Source: Artemisia argyi (Eukaryota; Streptophyta; Magnoliopsida; Asterales; Asteraceae). Taken from it: a DNA stretch of 64,000 bases. Shown here piece after piece: positions 23,950-35,199 of this stretch. The DNA lies in assembly GCA_030686995.1 (NCBI GenBank), contig CM060708.1, positions 187,546,749 through 187,610,748 of the forward strand, in the 5' to 3' direction. The notes beneath the pieces were generated by a model. That model saw only the letters and a list, made by a program, of their open reading frames with translations. It did not search any database and was not told where the DNA came from. The translations under genes and the position numbers were made by a program. Each line of letters opens with the position of its first letter. The first letter of the stretch is position 1.

Positions 23950-25114
23950 AAAGAGGTGACTCTGCTGAGCCTTTTGTTCTCGGATGGAAGTTGACCGCTA
24001 GGGCTAGCTTGAATGATGCAGAAGTATGTCGTGATCTTATGGTGCATCTTACTCCCCCCTCTGTTCGAGCGGAGCAATTGAGTTTGACGGATTACCAAGC
24101 TACTCAGCGTGCCTGGTTTGAATTGGCACGCGGTTCTTTGGCCCAAGTGGACATGATTCAAAGGTTTGAAAACTTGAGTTATCGTTACGCTCAGCTGTAT
24201 CAGACTCATGAAGGGTGTGGGAGTTCGGCTGATCGTTTGAAGGAGCTTGAGTCTAGCCTTTCAGAGCAGCTCTGGACAGTAGAGGCTTTGACGAAGTCCA
24301 ATCGAGAGCTTCACCAGCAGCATCAAGGTTGCTCCAGCCGAGAGGAAGAGTTGTCCGGTCAGTTGAAGTCTGTGGAGCAAGAGAGGGATGCCTTGGTTGT
24401 CAAGAATGAAGAGCAGGTCAAGCGTATAAAGGATCTGGAAAAGGCTTTGGCAAGTAAAGGTGTGGCACTAGAGGCTTCGGAGACTAAGGCCGCTAAACTG
24501 GCTAAAAATGTTGAGAAGCTTACTGTCGAGTCCAGTCAAGTTGAGATCTTGAGGTTTAACTACGTGCGGCAACTTGTCCCAACAGTTGTCAAGAGACTCC
24601 GTGAATGCGAAGAGTATCAAATGGCCTGGGGTGAAGTCTTTAATGCTGCCATAGATGCTGGATGGTTGGAGGGGATAAAGGTTGGTCGAAAAACTGATCA
24701 GATAGAGGCAATTGTGAATTCTGCCACAGGTTTAGACATGTCGGTCACCCTCAACTTTCATGCTGCCTATGATGCTATGTTTCTTCACCAGTTTCCTTTC
24801 GTCGAGAAAATTGTCGCTTCCTATCGTCTTCCGCTCGGTGACATCATGAACATTTTTCCGGCTGGTGAAGGGGTTACTCCTAGGGTTGGAACTTCTGGAG
24901 TGACCGAACAGGAACAGGTGCATCAGACTTCTTAGTTGTTTTTTATTTGTCTGTGATGGCTTGTAATATTGAACAATTACTTATTTATTTTTATATATTT
25001 TGTGGGGGCTCCATCTTTTGAATATATTGCACTTGATATTTTGTAACATGATGTGATCCTCTTTTCCTAATCTATCTTTAGTAATTCCGCACCATTAGGT
25101 GTGACAGTGCTGAT

Positions 25115-25385
25115 TCCACCGGCTTTGCGCTGTTAGGTTATGAGTGTTGCCTTAGCGACTTCGCGCCGTTAGGTCTTATAATATGGCCTCTAGCGACTTT
25201 GCTCTATTGGGTCTTATGATGTTGCCTCTAGCGACTTTGCGCTGTTGGGTCTTACAATGTTGCCTTTAGCGACTTTGCGCTGTTGGGTCTTACAATGTTG
25301 CCTCTAGCGAATTTACGCTGTTGGGTCTTACAATGTTGCCTCTAGCGACTTTGCACTGTTGGGTCTTACAATGTTGTTCTTCGTT
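25115..25385. repeat. 38-bp tandem repeat in the T1 3' region
   Basis: About six to seven units with core TAGCGACTTTGCGCTGTTGG. Successive cores start at 25153, 25191, 25229, 25267, 25305 and 25343, exactly 38 bases apart. It lies between the antisense gene and integrase. Amplified tandem repeats in this position are known from Retand-like elements and can seed satellites. Confidence 0.92.
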
Positions 25386-25574
25386 CATCGTTTTTGGTAC
25401 TCGGACGGAGGTAGCTAATCTCCGCCCGAATTTTCGCGGAATCTCTTGCTACAACAAAATAGTGGAAAATCATCCTCCCCCTCCGTTCGGGGTGGGATAC
25501 TTAATAATTTCATTAGTAATAATTGTAGTACTATGGCTCTGGGCCTTACATTCAGAATTCTAAATAGAATACTA
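25386..25574. other. T1 3' region after the tandem repeat
   Basis: Non-coding spacer between the repeat array and the integrase end; no other structure recognised. Confidence 0.5.
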
Positions 25575-26541
25575 GCTATAAGTAACACTTCTGGAGGTTG
25601 ATGGCATGCCACTTCTAGGGGACCTCCTGGTAATCCATCGTACATAACTTATAGGATCCATTCTGGTATGCTTCTGTCATGCATTACGGACCTTCCCACT
25701 TCGGGCCTAGTTTGCCCTGTTCCTCAACACGGCTGGCTTCATTCCTTCGGTACACAAACTCTCCGAGTCGGAAAGTTACCGGTTGAACCCTTCGATTGTG
25801 ATACTTCTTTATTATTGACTTGTATTTGGCTTCCCGGATAGCCGCTTCCTCTCTCCTCTCCTGTAGCAGGTCTAAATTCAAATGTATCTCTTCGTCATTC
25901 ATCCCTTCTCTTACCATCATCGTCCTGTGAGTGGGCATTCCTATTTTTGCCGGTATGACTGCTTCACTACCATAAAGGCTGAATGATGTCTCTCCGTTAC
26001 TCATCTTAATGGTTGTCCGGTGCGCCCACAGGACGTTGGGTAATTCATCCACCCATCCAACCTTTTCTTTACCCAACCTGGTTTTGATGCCGTTCATGAG
26101 GCTCTTATTGGCGGCTTCTACCAAACCGTTCGCCTGAGGGTGAGCTACCGCCGTGTTGATTTGTTGTATGTCTAGCTGTTCGCACCACTTTTTGAACGGA
26201 TCATTGACGAACTGTGTTCCGTTATCAGTGACTATTATCCTTGGGAGACCAAATCTACAAACTATGTTGTCCCATGTAAACTTTTTGACCTCTTCCTCGT
26301 AATGCGGACTAGCGGTTTGGCTTCAATCCATTTGGTGAAGTAATCTATTGCCACTATCACATACTTCGCCTTTCCCGCCGATGGAGGTAGAGGGCCTAAG
26401 ATATCCATTCCCCATTGGTAAAAAGGCCAAGGCGCCATTATCGATGTCATTGGTGTCTTCGGAAGCCTAGGAACCTTGGAAAGGATTTGGCAAGAGTCAC
26501 ACTTTCGGATCTCATTCCGAGCGTCTCGGTACATGGTTGGC
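25575..26541 (-). pseudogene. Integrase of T1, catalytic core and tail
   Basis: The minus strand continues the zinc finger broken by the Athila array: MYRDARNEIRKCDSCQ supplies the two Cys of HHCC. The core follows with GMDILGPLP, VTDNGTQF and NGLVEAANKS as the D-D-E residues, with a frameshift near 26265-26290 between the first and second Asp. The C-terminal part contains FRLGEFVYRRNEASR and GPKWEGP, then a TAA near 25684. After another shift the tail reads YQNGSYKLCTMDYQEVP and ends with a TAG at 25575-25577. It would join element DNA to the genome; this copy is dead. Confidence 0.9.
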
Positions 26542-26621
26542 TGATGCGTGGGAATCGCACCTTGCTTTACCTCTCGAGGGATCTCGCGAGGCTTACAACC
26601 CCCACCAGGCAGTGTACCTGA

Positions 26622-26636
26622 TCGTTGTAGTATAGT
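26622..26636 (-). other. U5 block complementary to the 5' end of tRNA-Asp
   Basis: The plus strand TCGTTGTAGTATAGT equals nucleotides 2-16 of plant tRNA-Asp(GUC) as I recall it, so the element RNA is complementary to it. Exact copies lie at 32903-32917 and 39354-39368, and in B at 3605-3619. In the array it lies about 86 bases from the 18-nt primer site that pairs with the tRNA 3' end. Confidence 0.6.
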
Positions 26637-27521
26637 ATAGTGACAAGTACCGGGGGATTGATCGTTCAGCTTAGGAATAGTGTCGCTAGGATTAGAAAAC
26701 CTAATTAAAAGTTCTAGAGATGAAAGATGATTATTTTTGTATTTTTATATTTTTATGAAAGCAATTAAAATCTCGGGTTTTGAAAGAGTGAGCGGAATTA
26801 GTTGCTAATCAACTAACCCAAAGCTAAGATGCAATCAAAATAAAACAATAAAAATAAAGTTAAACTAATTAAACTAAGGTTGTGAGCAGTAATTGGAGAA
26901 ATTGTGTTTACTTAGACTTCATTACTCCCTAGATATCTTTTACATGTCAATTACTTATTACACTTGTATGAATGACGGGTTGTATTCCTTAATACCATTC
27001 GTGGAGTGGCATACATAACTCCCCAACTCTATGAGCTCTTATCTCCTCCTACACCATGACCCAACACAACTATAGGGATTGTAAACAGTGGCTCATGCAT
27101 TAAATACAACCAATAAAGACCTAGTACGCCTCGGTTCATGTTTCTTAAGACGTTCAAGCATGTTACCATTTGGAGATCTGCCAGTTTTCTTAAGCCTAAC
27201 ATATAAAATCATTCATTCAAAACAAGAATAGACAAGTAATCAACACATAATCAACAACTAGGTTTCATTAGATCTAAGCAAACACAAGAGAGATCTAGCC
27301 TAGCATAGTAGAATTAAGATAAGAACAAAAGATAAACAACCAACACATAGACATATTGATTGAATTAAGAGTATACTTATCTCAATTACAATGCAAGGTC
27401 TCAAGGGTTTGGAACCCTTGAAAAACCTGTAAAAGAGGCACCAAAATCGTCTTTAGGGTTTCACCAAAACTTCTCCTCTTTTAATGAAAAAACTAGAAAA
27501 CTATATATAGGAAAATCGTCC

Positions 27522-27743
27522 TGACGGCGTCAAGAGTAAAATCTGACGCCGTCAACTCGCCGCCATACACTTCCTCGGACGCCCTAGATCCAATCGTGAC
27601 GGCCTATGTGACGCCGTCACCACCTTCGGTAAATTAATCTTGGCCACTTTGACGCCGTCATAACTCCATCTGACGCCGTCACCAGCTACGGTAAATTATT
27701 CTTCATGTCTGACGCCGTCAAGAGCAAACCCTTGACGCCGTCA
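27522..27743 (-). promoter_or_regulatory. Array of TGACGSCGTCA palindromes upstream of the Athila TATA box
   Basis: Seven perfect 11-mers at 27522, 27544, 27609, 27650, 27671, 27710 and 27733, plus a half site near 27597. In element orientation they end about 11 bases before CTATATATAG (27501-27510). TGACG is the core bound by plant TGA-type bZIP factors. The same array is in the LTRs at 32823-34229 and 39274-40680, and degenerate in B and J. Confidence 0.75.
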
Positions 27744-27948
27744 CCTTGTATTTCCAGCTTGGATTTTTGGCACTTTGTCGTTTTCTTCACTTTATGCTCC
27801 AAAAACGTCCAAAATAGCCTCTTTTCCAGAATTCACTCTCCAAACACCTAAAATCACAAAAGGAACGATTTAGGGCAATATTTGATCAAATAAATTCGGA
27901 TTCGGGCTTAAATGACCCCCTAAAAACGGATCATTTTTCGCCTCATCA

Positions 27949-28525
27949 TATACCCTTACACTTGAGATTTGCTTGTCCTCAAGCAAATGAGTTTTTATTC
28001 TACTCAAAAGACAAGTTAGGGGTCATTTAACACTAATATAAAAGTAATTACAACAAATGATCGTTCCACTAAAGACCAATAGACAAGCACGGAGGTCATA
28101 CACAAGCACCTCACAAATAGTGTTTAGATACTCACATCTCTCGGGTGTAATAAAGTAATATAACATTATGGAAATGGAAGATATCTCTCACTACCTGTCA
28201 TAGCAAAATAGATTACCATAGGCTTGGGAAAGGATCAAACCTCCACCACATGGCGTAAGCACCTAGGATAAACTATCAAAGAGGTCTTTTTAAAGGGTTG
28301 TAACGTTAGGTATAGGGATATGAATTACACGGTTTTGTTGGATAAAGGGAATTTTACTGGTGGCGAGTTAACAATCTTAGTAAATTACATGTACAAGATG
28401 GCGTTGCTAAGCCAAGACTAGACTCGACTTAAGCTAATAAATGAAAAATAACAAAAAAACATAAAATAAACATAGAATGAAACGGGATGGTAGTCCGTAT
28501 GTTTTTTTCTCTTCTTCTTTTCTCT

Positions 28526-28571
<46 letters not shown>

Positions 28572-30412
28572 ATACACTCTTACCCTACCATCCAAAATAA
28601 TACATCATAGGGGATGAGAATTCCCCTTACACTTGAATCTTTACATACTTTACATTTAACTATTCTAATGACTCGAATTAAGAAAATCAAAACACTTGGA
28701 GCACTTTTAAGATTAACGTACATATGGGGGTAATAATATTATGTTCTTCCCCATTACTCCATAAAATAAGTACTTACCCATGAGTCCCAATCGTCCCAAA
28801 ACAATATGTACAAGGATATGACTCGACTTAGCAACCATGTAATCAATTAGAAAGTTAACTTAGGGTTTAACAAATAACAATAATGCACTAAAAATGAGCG
28901 CATACACGGAAGGCTAAGGCGATTTGGGTGTACATTTAAGTGGGGTGTAACAAATTCTTCCTTTAAGTAAAATGCTTAAAGTTAGAAACGAAAAGATAGG
29001 CTCGGAGGGGTGTACTAGGGGTATCGTGTACTAAAAATGAGTACAACGCTAAGGGTGTGGGAAAAATTAGTTGACTTAACTAGCCAAGTAATATGACTTA
29101 AATGGTCAAGTAATTATAATACGGGTTTAACACAAGAGTGATCCTAATGCCTCTTATCATGTAGTAAATCCTACCACACGAATGTAGTCTCACTAGCGGT
29201 CTCGGAATGCATCACTAACGCAAGTTCTAGAATCTAAATGCTACCGGTACACTCATAAGCACTAATAATGAATGCTTTTCCTATCAAATCTAAAGGCGAA
29301 CCTCACATTTTTGGGTGGAAAATTTTTCTGAATATACGGTTATGTGCTAGTCATACAACCTCCTATCCATGAGACGCTTGCTATGGCTAAAGTTTCACTC
29401 CTAAATGTTGTAAAAAATTTTAAATTTGGCGCTAAAATTACACTAACAAGTATTTCTCATAGTTTTATTACTCATCTACTATCAAACAAAACAAACTCAA
29501 GCGAAAGTGCATATGTAAGGTATCATCTTTTTACCCTCCCCTTACACTTAAGATGAACATTGTCCCCAATGTTCAAGTAAAGAATGTAAAAGTTAAGAAG
29601 TAAAGAGAATGAAATCAAATACTCCCCTGATTCGCTCGGTATGGATTTTAGGTTGGCCAGGTTAAATCTTCTTCCAAGAAAACGAACAATCAAAGCTTCC
29701 CTTCCAGAATATAAATCATCTTCTTGTCACAAATAACCTGTAAATCCTGACAAAAGTAGACAAGGCAACCTCGCGTAAAATCGGCGGCATCCTATATAAG
29801 TTACTAAATCCTAGAAAACAAAATAAGATATAATGCTTGTGGAATGAAGTTTGCAGATTTCCTGGAGATTATAAAACTTAATAATTCACAAAAACCATAA
29901 GACTCCGTTAGAAAAACAAAACTGGTAAAATTTCCAGATTTTTGACTCCTGACGCCGTCAAGAGCAATGCCCTGACGCCGTCAGAATGAACCTGCAGAAA
30001 TCTTTATGTTAAGTTTCCGGAAAATTTCTGAAAAAACTTTGTCCTACTTCCTGGAAAATCCTGCAAAACTTCATTATGACTCAATACAAGCATTTGACTC
30101 TAACAAATACGAATATACATGTTCATTAAATATTGTGGATAATCATGATCGGTTTGTTTCTTAAAAACATATTTGGGGTTTCCCCTTACACTTATCTTTT
30201 GCAAAAATACCTTTAGGTTGAAGTTAAGACTAGGCTAAACAACATAATAAAGTATTTCACATTTTAATTGAGAAACATGATCAACCAACAATAAAAATAA
30301 AACATGCATACGGAAGCAAATAACAATCAAATCACACAAAACATGGGTTGCCTCCCAAGAAGCGCTTTTCTTTATTTACGAGTCTTGTAGCTAGACTCAA
30401 AGTCGTGGGTTA
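27949..30412 (-). other. Non-coding 3' internal region of C
   Basis: About 2.46 kb between gag-pro and the 3' LTR with no supported ORF. It contains a T-run (about 28529-28569) and two TGACGCCGTCA palindromes (about 29948-29985). The purine-rich AGTGTAAGGGTATA (minus) next to the LTR is the likely polypurine tract. Confidence 0.75.
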
Positions 30413-32650
30413 CTACGTGATTTCATCATTGGTTCCACTCTCTAGGTCGTCTTCTAAACCAGTTTTGTATTCCGGACCTAGTTGCAAGCATTCTTTGTAG
30501 AAACCAAGCATCCTATTCCTAACATACTCTACTCCTCTACGTCTATCTTTATCATTCCTATAATAAGCCGCTTGCTTACGTTCCTTTTCGAAATTAGAGA
30601 GAAGGCGGTATTGCTCAATCTTGTAGGGCATTTGATAAGCAACCTCATCATTCTCTTCCTTGAATCTAACTATCCCTAACGTTGGATCATAACTCATCCT
30701 AGTGGCCTCAACAAATGGTTTCCCAAATATTATTTGACTTAGGCAAGAATCTATCACCGGACGCGTGTCTTCCACTATCATGAAATCAATTTCATAGGTG
30801 AGATTCCCTATAATCACATGTACTCCCTTAACTCTTCCTGCAAAATTACTTATCCAACTTTTACCGGGCATTATCCTAAAATTGAGTTGCTTCTTCATCA
30901 CCCAATTGTAATAAGTCCTGGACATGATGTTCACGGGGGATCTAGGGTCTATGTAAGCTTTCCATACATGCATGTGCCCGATATTGCATGGGATGTTAAT
31001 GTTAGAGGGGTCTCCCATTTTGATCAGGGGATCGCCAAAGATATATGTTGTCTCGGGACTATCGAATAAATACTTATGGTATTCCCGTTCTTCCTTGGTT
31101 GGCAACTTATCAAAATATTCCTCTATAGGTTCTACCTCCTCTAATTCCTCATCCTTATTAACCTTAACTTCCCTACTCTCATCCTCACTATTGGCTTCTA
31201 CTCTAACTTCATCTTTGTCACTCTCCTCTATCTCCCTATCTATCGGCTTAATGGTGACAACATTGACAAAGTGGACATGTTTGGATGATGAGGGGTCCTA
31301 AGCTTGGATTCCACTATTGGTGTCCCTAGTGTCCTTCCTAGGTGTGGCTAATGTTTGGTTGTTGAGGGCTTTCAACAAGTTGTCGATCTTGTTGGTCATC
31401 TCCGTTTGTTGTTGGTTGAATTCGGTTTCAAACCTAGCTATGCGAGCTTCTTGAGATGCCATAAATTTCGACATCAATCCTTCAAGATTGTTGGTACTAC
31501 CATAGTTGTTAGAAGGATTGTTGTTGAAGGTACGGTTGGATGGTGGACCGTTTGATTGGTAACGATTAGGTGGGTTGGATGAATTGGGTTGATTTTGTTT
31601 CCACCTAAGGTTTGGGTGATTTTTCCATGAGGGGTTATATGAATCACCGTATGTGTTCGGCTCGGGCTTGAAAGTGTACCACTTATCTCCCGCTTCGTCG
31701 GTACGCGTGGATGCGTAGTCCGCAAAAGCTGTTCCGGGGAGTTCCATACAATCACGAGTGTCATGGGGACCACTACATAATTCGCATGAAGAAGTGATTT
31801 TGTTCACTTGGCTTGAATGCTTCGGAGCTTCGTAAGATTTCATGAGAAACTTGACTTGGTCCTCAAGTTCCATGATCCTACGGTCGGGAGTGCTTGAATT
31901 ATTCGAAGGCAAAGATATTGCCTTGACCGTTTTGTTCAAATCACGGGGATCATTCCAACTTTCGTTGTCATAGAGAGCAAGATCTTCTATGAGTTCCCAT
32001 GATTGTTCCGCACTAAGATCACGTAGCTTACCACCAGCCGATTGGTCAATGGTTCGCCTCGTGGGGATATCGATATGGTCATAGAAGATTTGGACTTGGA
32101 GCCACAAATCTATGCCATGATGAGGGACTTTTTGGAGTAAGTCCTTGAAACGAGTCCATGCTTCATAAAGAGATTCATTTTGACGTTGTTGGAACATCAA
32201 GATGTCATTCCTAAGTTTAGTAGTTCTCCCCGGTGGGAAAAATTGAGCAAGGAAACGAGTGGTGAGATCATCCCATGTGGTGATGGATCCCGCGGGTAAA
32301 CGCTCAAGCCATTGACTAGCTTGATCCCGTAGAGAGAATTGGAATAGGCGTAAACGGGTAGTCTCTCTAGTTTCAACACCTAGGTCTATGGAATCTACGA
32401 TTTTGAGGAAGTCCTTAAGGTGTTGGTTTGGATCTTCGGAACGAAGTCCATGGAATGCACATCCGCTTTGCACCAACCGGATGGTGTCGGATCGCAAGGG
32501 GGTCACATTGGCTCCGGTGAGCTCAATGGTGTTTCGGTAGCCTTGGTGGCTAGGTTGGGAATACTCTCCTAAGGTTCGGGGCCTAAGGGGTTCTAATGGT
32601 GGGTTTTGTTGTGGTGGGATGATGGGTTCAAAGATGTTACCACCTTCCAT
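30413..32650 (-). pseudogene. Athila-type gag-protease of C (one nonsense codon)
   Basis: The frame from MEGGNIFEPIIPPQQ (32650) to the stop at 30413 would be about 745 codons but has a single TAG at 31298-31300 (AAG in copy D). Gag: AGSITTWDDLTTRFLAQFF and the KVPHHGIDLWLQVQIFYDH block, then a CX2CX3HX4C knuckle (CELCSGPHDTRDC). A charged linker follows, then a retroviral-type protease fold with a degenerate active site (YIDPRSPVNIMSR in place of D-S/T-G) and the IIFGKPFVEATR motif. No RT or integrase follows. It would build the particle; helper enzymes must come from elsewhere. Confidence 0.9.
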
Positions 32651-32798
32651 GATGTCGGATGGTAAAGAGTTACGAACAAAAGCACGAAGAAATAAGATAG
32701 ACTAAAGAAGACCTAAAAATAAAAATAAAAAATCTTACTAGAAAGGAATCTAGCAAGTAGACCTAATAAAAAGAAATTCTAACCTAGACAATAACTAT

Positions 32799-32816
32799 TC
32801 CCCGGCAACGGCGCCA
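32799..32816 (-). other. Primer-binding site of C (tRNA-Asp)
   Basis: The minus strand TGGCGCCGTTGCCGGGGA is an 18-nt perfect complement to the 3' end of plant tRNA-Asp (CCCCGGCAACGGCG plus CCA), typical of Athila/Tat elements. Confidence 0.9.
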
Positions 32817-32822
32817 AAAACT

Positions 32823-34229
32823 TGATGCGTGGGAATCGCACCTTGCTTTACCTCTCGAGGGATCTCGCGAGGCTTACAACCCCCACCAGGCAGTGTACCT
32901 GATCGTTGTAGTATAGTATAGTGACAAGTACCGGGGGATTGATCGTTCAGCTTAGGAATAGTGTCGCTAGGATTAGAAAACCTAATTAAAAGTTCTAGAG
33001 ATGAAAGATGATTATTTTTGTATTTTTATATTTTTATGAAAGCAATTAAAATCTCGGGTTTTGAAAGAGTGGGCGGAATTAGTTGCTAATCAACTAACCC
33101 AAAGCTAAGATGCAATCAAAATAAAACAATAAAAATAAAGTTAAACTAATTAAACTAAGGTTGTGAGCAGTAATTGGAGAAATTGTGTTTACTTAGACTT
33201 CATTACTCCCTAGATATCTTTTACATGTCAATTACTTGTTACACTTGTATGAATGACGGGTTGTATTCCTTAATACCATTCGTGGAGTGGCATACATAAC
33301 TCCCCAACTCTATGAGCTCTTATCTCCTCCTACACCATGACCCAGCACAACTATAGGGATTGTAAACAGTGGCTCATGCATTAAATACAACCAATAAAGA
33401 CCTAGTACGCCTAGGTTCATGTTTCTTAAGACGTTCAAGCATGTTACCATTTGGAGATCTGCCAGTTTTCTTAAGCCTAACATATAAAATCATTCATTCA
33501 AAACAAGAATAGACAAGTAATCAACACATAATCAACATCTAGGTTTCATTAGATCTAAGCAAACACAAGAGAGATCTAGCCTAGCATAGTAGAATTAAGA
33601 TAAGAACAAAAGATAAACAACCAACACATAGACATATTGATTGAATTAAGAGTATACTTATCTCAATTACAATGCAAGGTCTCAAGGGTTTGGAACCCTT
33701 GAAAAACCTGTAAAAGAGGCACCAAAATCGTCTTTAGGGTTTCACCAAAACTTCTCCTCTTTTAATGAAAAAACTAGAAAACTATATATAGGAAAATCGT
33801 CCTGACGGCGTCAAGAGTAAAATCTGACGCCGTCAACTCGCCGCCATACACTTCCTCGGACGCCCTAGATCCAATCGTGACGGCCTATGTGACGCCGTCA
33901 CCACCTTCGGTAAATTAATCTTGGCCACTTTGACGCCGTCATAACTTCATCTGACGCCGTCACCAGCTACGGTAAATTATTCTTCATGTCTGACGCCGTC
34001 AAGAGCAAACCCTTGACGCCGTCACCTTGTATTTCCAGCTTGGATTTTTGGCACTTTGTCGTTTTCTTCACTTTATGCTCCAAAAACGTCCAAAATAGCC
34101 TCTTTTCCAGAATTCACTCTCCAAACACCTAAAATCACAAAAGGAACGATTTAGGGCAATATTTGATCAAATAAATTCGGATTCGGGCTTAAATGACCCC
34201 CTAAAAACGGATCATTTTTCGCCTCATCA
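32823..34229 (-). repeat. Athila array, middle LTR (shared by C and D)
   Basis: 1407 bp. It serves as 5' LTR of C and 3' LTR of D. No target duplication flanks it. I noticed about two substitutions against the right LTR and about six against the left. Confidence 0.95.
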
Positions 34230-34800
34230 TATACCCTTACACTTGAGATTTGCTTGTCCTCAAGCAAATGAGCTTTTATTCTACTCAAAAGACAAGTTAG
34301 GGGTCATTTAACACTAATATAAAAGTAATTACAACAAATGATCGTTCCACTAAAGACCAATAGACAAGCACGGAGGTCATACACAAGCACCTCACAAATA
34401 GTGTTTAGATACTCACATCTCTCGGGTGTAATAAAGTAATATAACATTATGGAAATGGAAGATATCTCTCACTACCTGTCATAGCAAAATAGATTACCAT
34501 AGGCTTGGGAAAGGATCAAACCTCCACCACATGGCGTAAGCACCTAGGATAAACTATCAAAGAGGTCTTTTTAAAGGGTTGTAACGTTAGGTATAGGGAT
34601 ATGAATTACACGGTTTTGTTGGATAAAGGGAATTTTACTGGTGGCGAGTTAACAATCTTAGTAAATTACATGTACAAGATGGCGTTGCTAAGCCAAGACT
34701 AGACTCGACTTAAGCTAATAAATGAAAAATAACAAAAAAACATAAAATAAACATAGCATGAAACGGGATGGTAGTCCGTATGTTTTTTTCTCTTCTTCTT

Positions 34801-34804
<4 letters not shown>

Positions 34805-34867
<63 letters not shown>
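34805..34867. repeat. (AT)n microsatellite in D
   Basis: About 31 AT units followed by a T-run, at the place where copy C has CT and T runs only. It is a new or expanded microsatellite since the copies separated. Confidence 0.95.
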
Positions 34868-34894
<27 letters not shown>

Positions 34895-34947
34895 GCATAC
34901 ACTCTTACCCTACCATCCAAAATAATACATCATAGGGGATGAGAATT

Positions 34948-35199
34948 CCCCTTACACTTGAATCTTTACATACTTTACATTTAACTATTCTAATGACTCG
35001 AATTAAGAAAATCAAAACACTTGGAGCACTTTTAAGATTAACGTACATATGGGGGTAATAATATTATGTTCTTCCCCTTACACTTGAATCTTTACATACT
35101 TTACATTTAACTATTCTAATGACTCGAATTAAGAAAATCAAAACACTTGGAGCACTTTTAAGATTAACGTACATATGGGGGTAATAATATTATGTTCTT
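34948..35199. repeat. 126-bp tandem duplication in D
   Basis: Units 34948-35073 and 35074-35199 are nearly identical; C has one. Both ends carry TTCCCC, so replication slippage or unequal exchange at this microhomology is likely. Confidence 0.92.

Larger units (their letters stand above)
22242..24935 (+). pseudogene. Antisense spliced gene of T1 (putative gypsy-type transposon domain, Transposase_28-like)
   Basis: Four exons with GT-AG introns, all phase 1: 22242-22986, 23094-23726, 23802-23864, 23950-24935. Exon 1 begins MASDSQENVASASG and holds a region resembling the plant Pfam family called putative gypsy type transposon (VPFSTFLLQVLSHYRVHLSQ; KQGHWFSFARR; WKDRFFLID). Exon 2 is basic, then acidic with Glu-Asn-Val repeats. 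Exon 4 has a long coiled coil (about 24200-24540) and a C-terminal domain ending in a TAG near 24933. In-frame stops at 23255-23257 and 23558-23560 disable this copy. Antisense ORFs in the 3' part of Tat/Retand elements are known; their function is not. T2 has a remnant of the same gene. Confidence 0.8.
26542..27948 (-). repeat. Athila array, left LTR (3' LTR of C)
   Basis: TGATGCGTGG to CGCCTCATCA, 1407 bp. It carries the tRNA-Asp-complementary block (26622-26636), a TATA box (27501-27510) and seven TGACGSCGTCA palindromes (27522-27743). Confidence 0.95.

Noticed and set aside
25115..25385. CRISPR-like array
   Set aside because: Units are contiguous with no unique spacers, in a plant retrotransposon.
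26600..26660. tRNA-Asp gene
   Set aside because: Only the first ~25 bases look like tRNA-Asp; there is no anticodon arm, T arm or acceptor partner nearby in the right orientation. It is better explained as a U5 element.
29344..29556. 70-aa ORF repeated at 35795-36007
   Set aside because: Identity reflects the duplicated internal region, and it is broken in the homologous parts of B and J. No coding signal.
30482..31301. Plus-strand ORFs over gag-pro of C (and 36933-38006 over D)
   Set aside because: Shadows of the minus-strand gag-pro frame.
34699..34920. 73-aa minus-strand ORF
   Set aside because: It is a translation of the (AT)n and T tracts (YIYIYI repeats).
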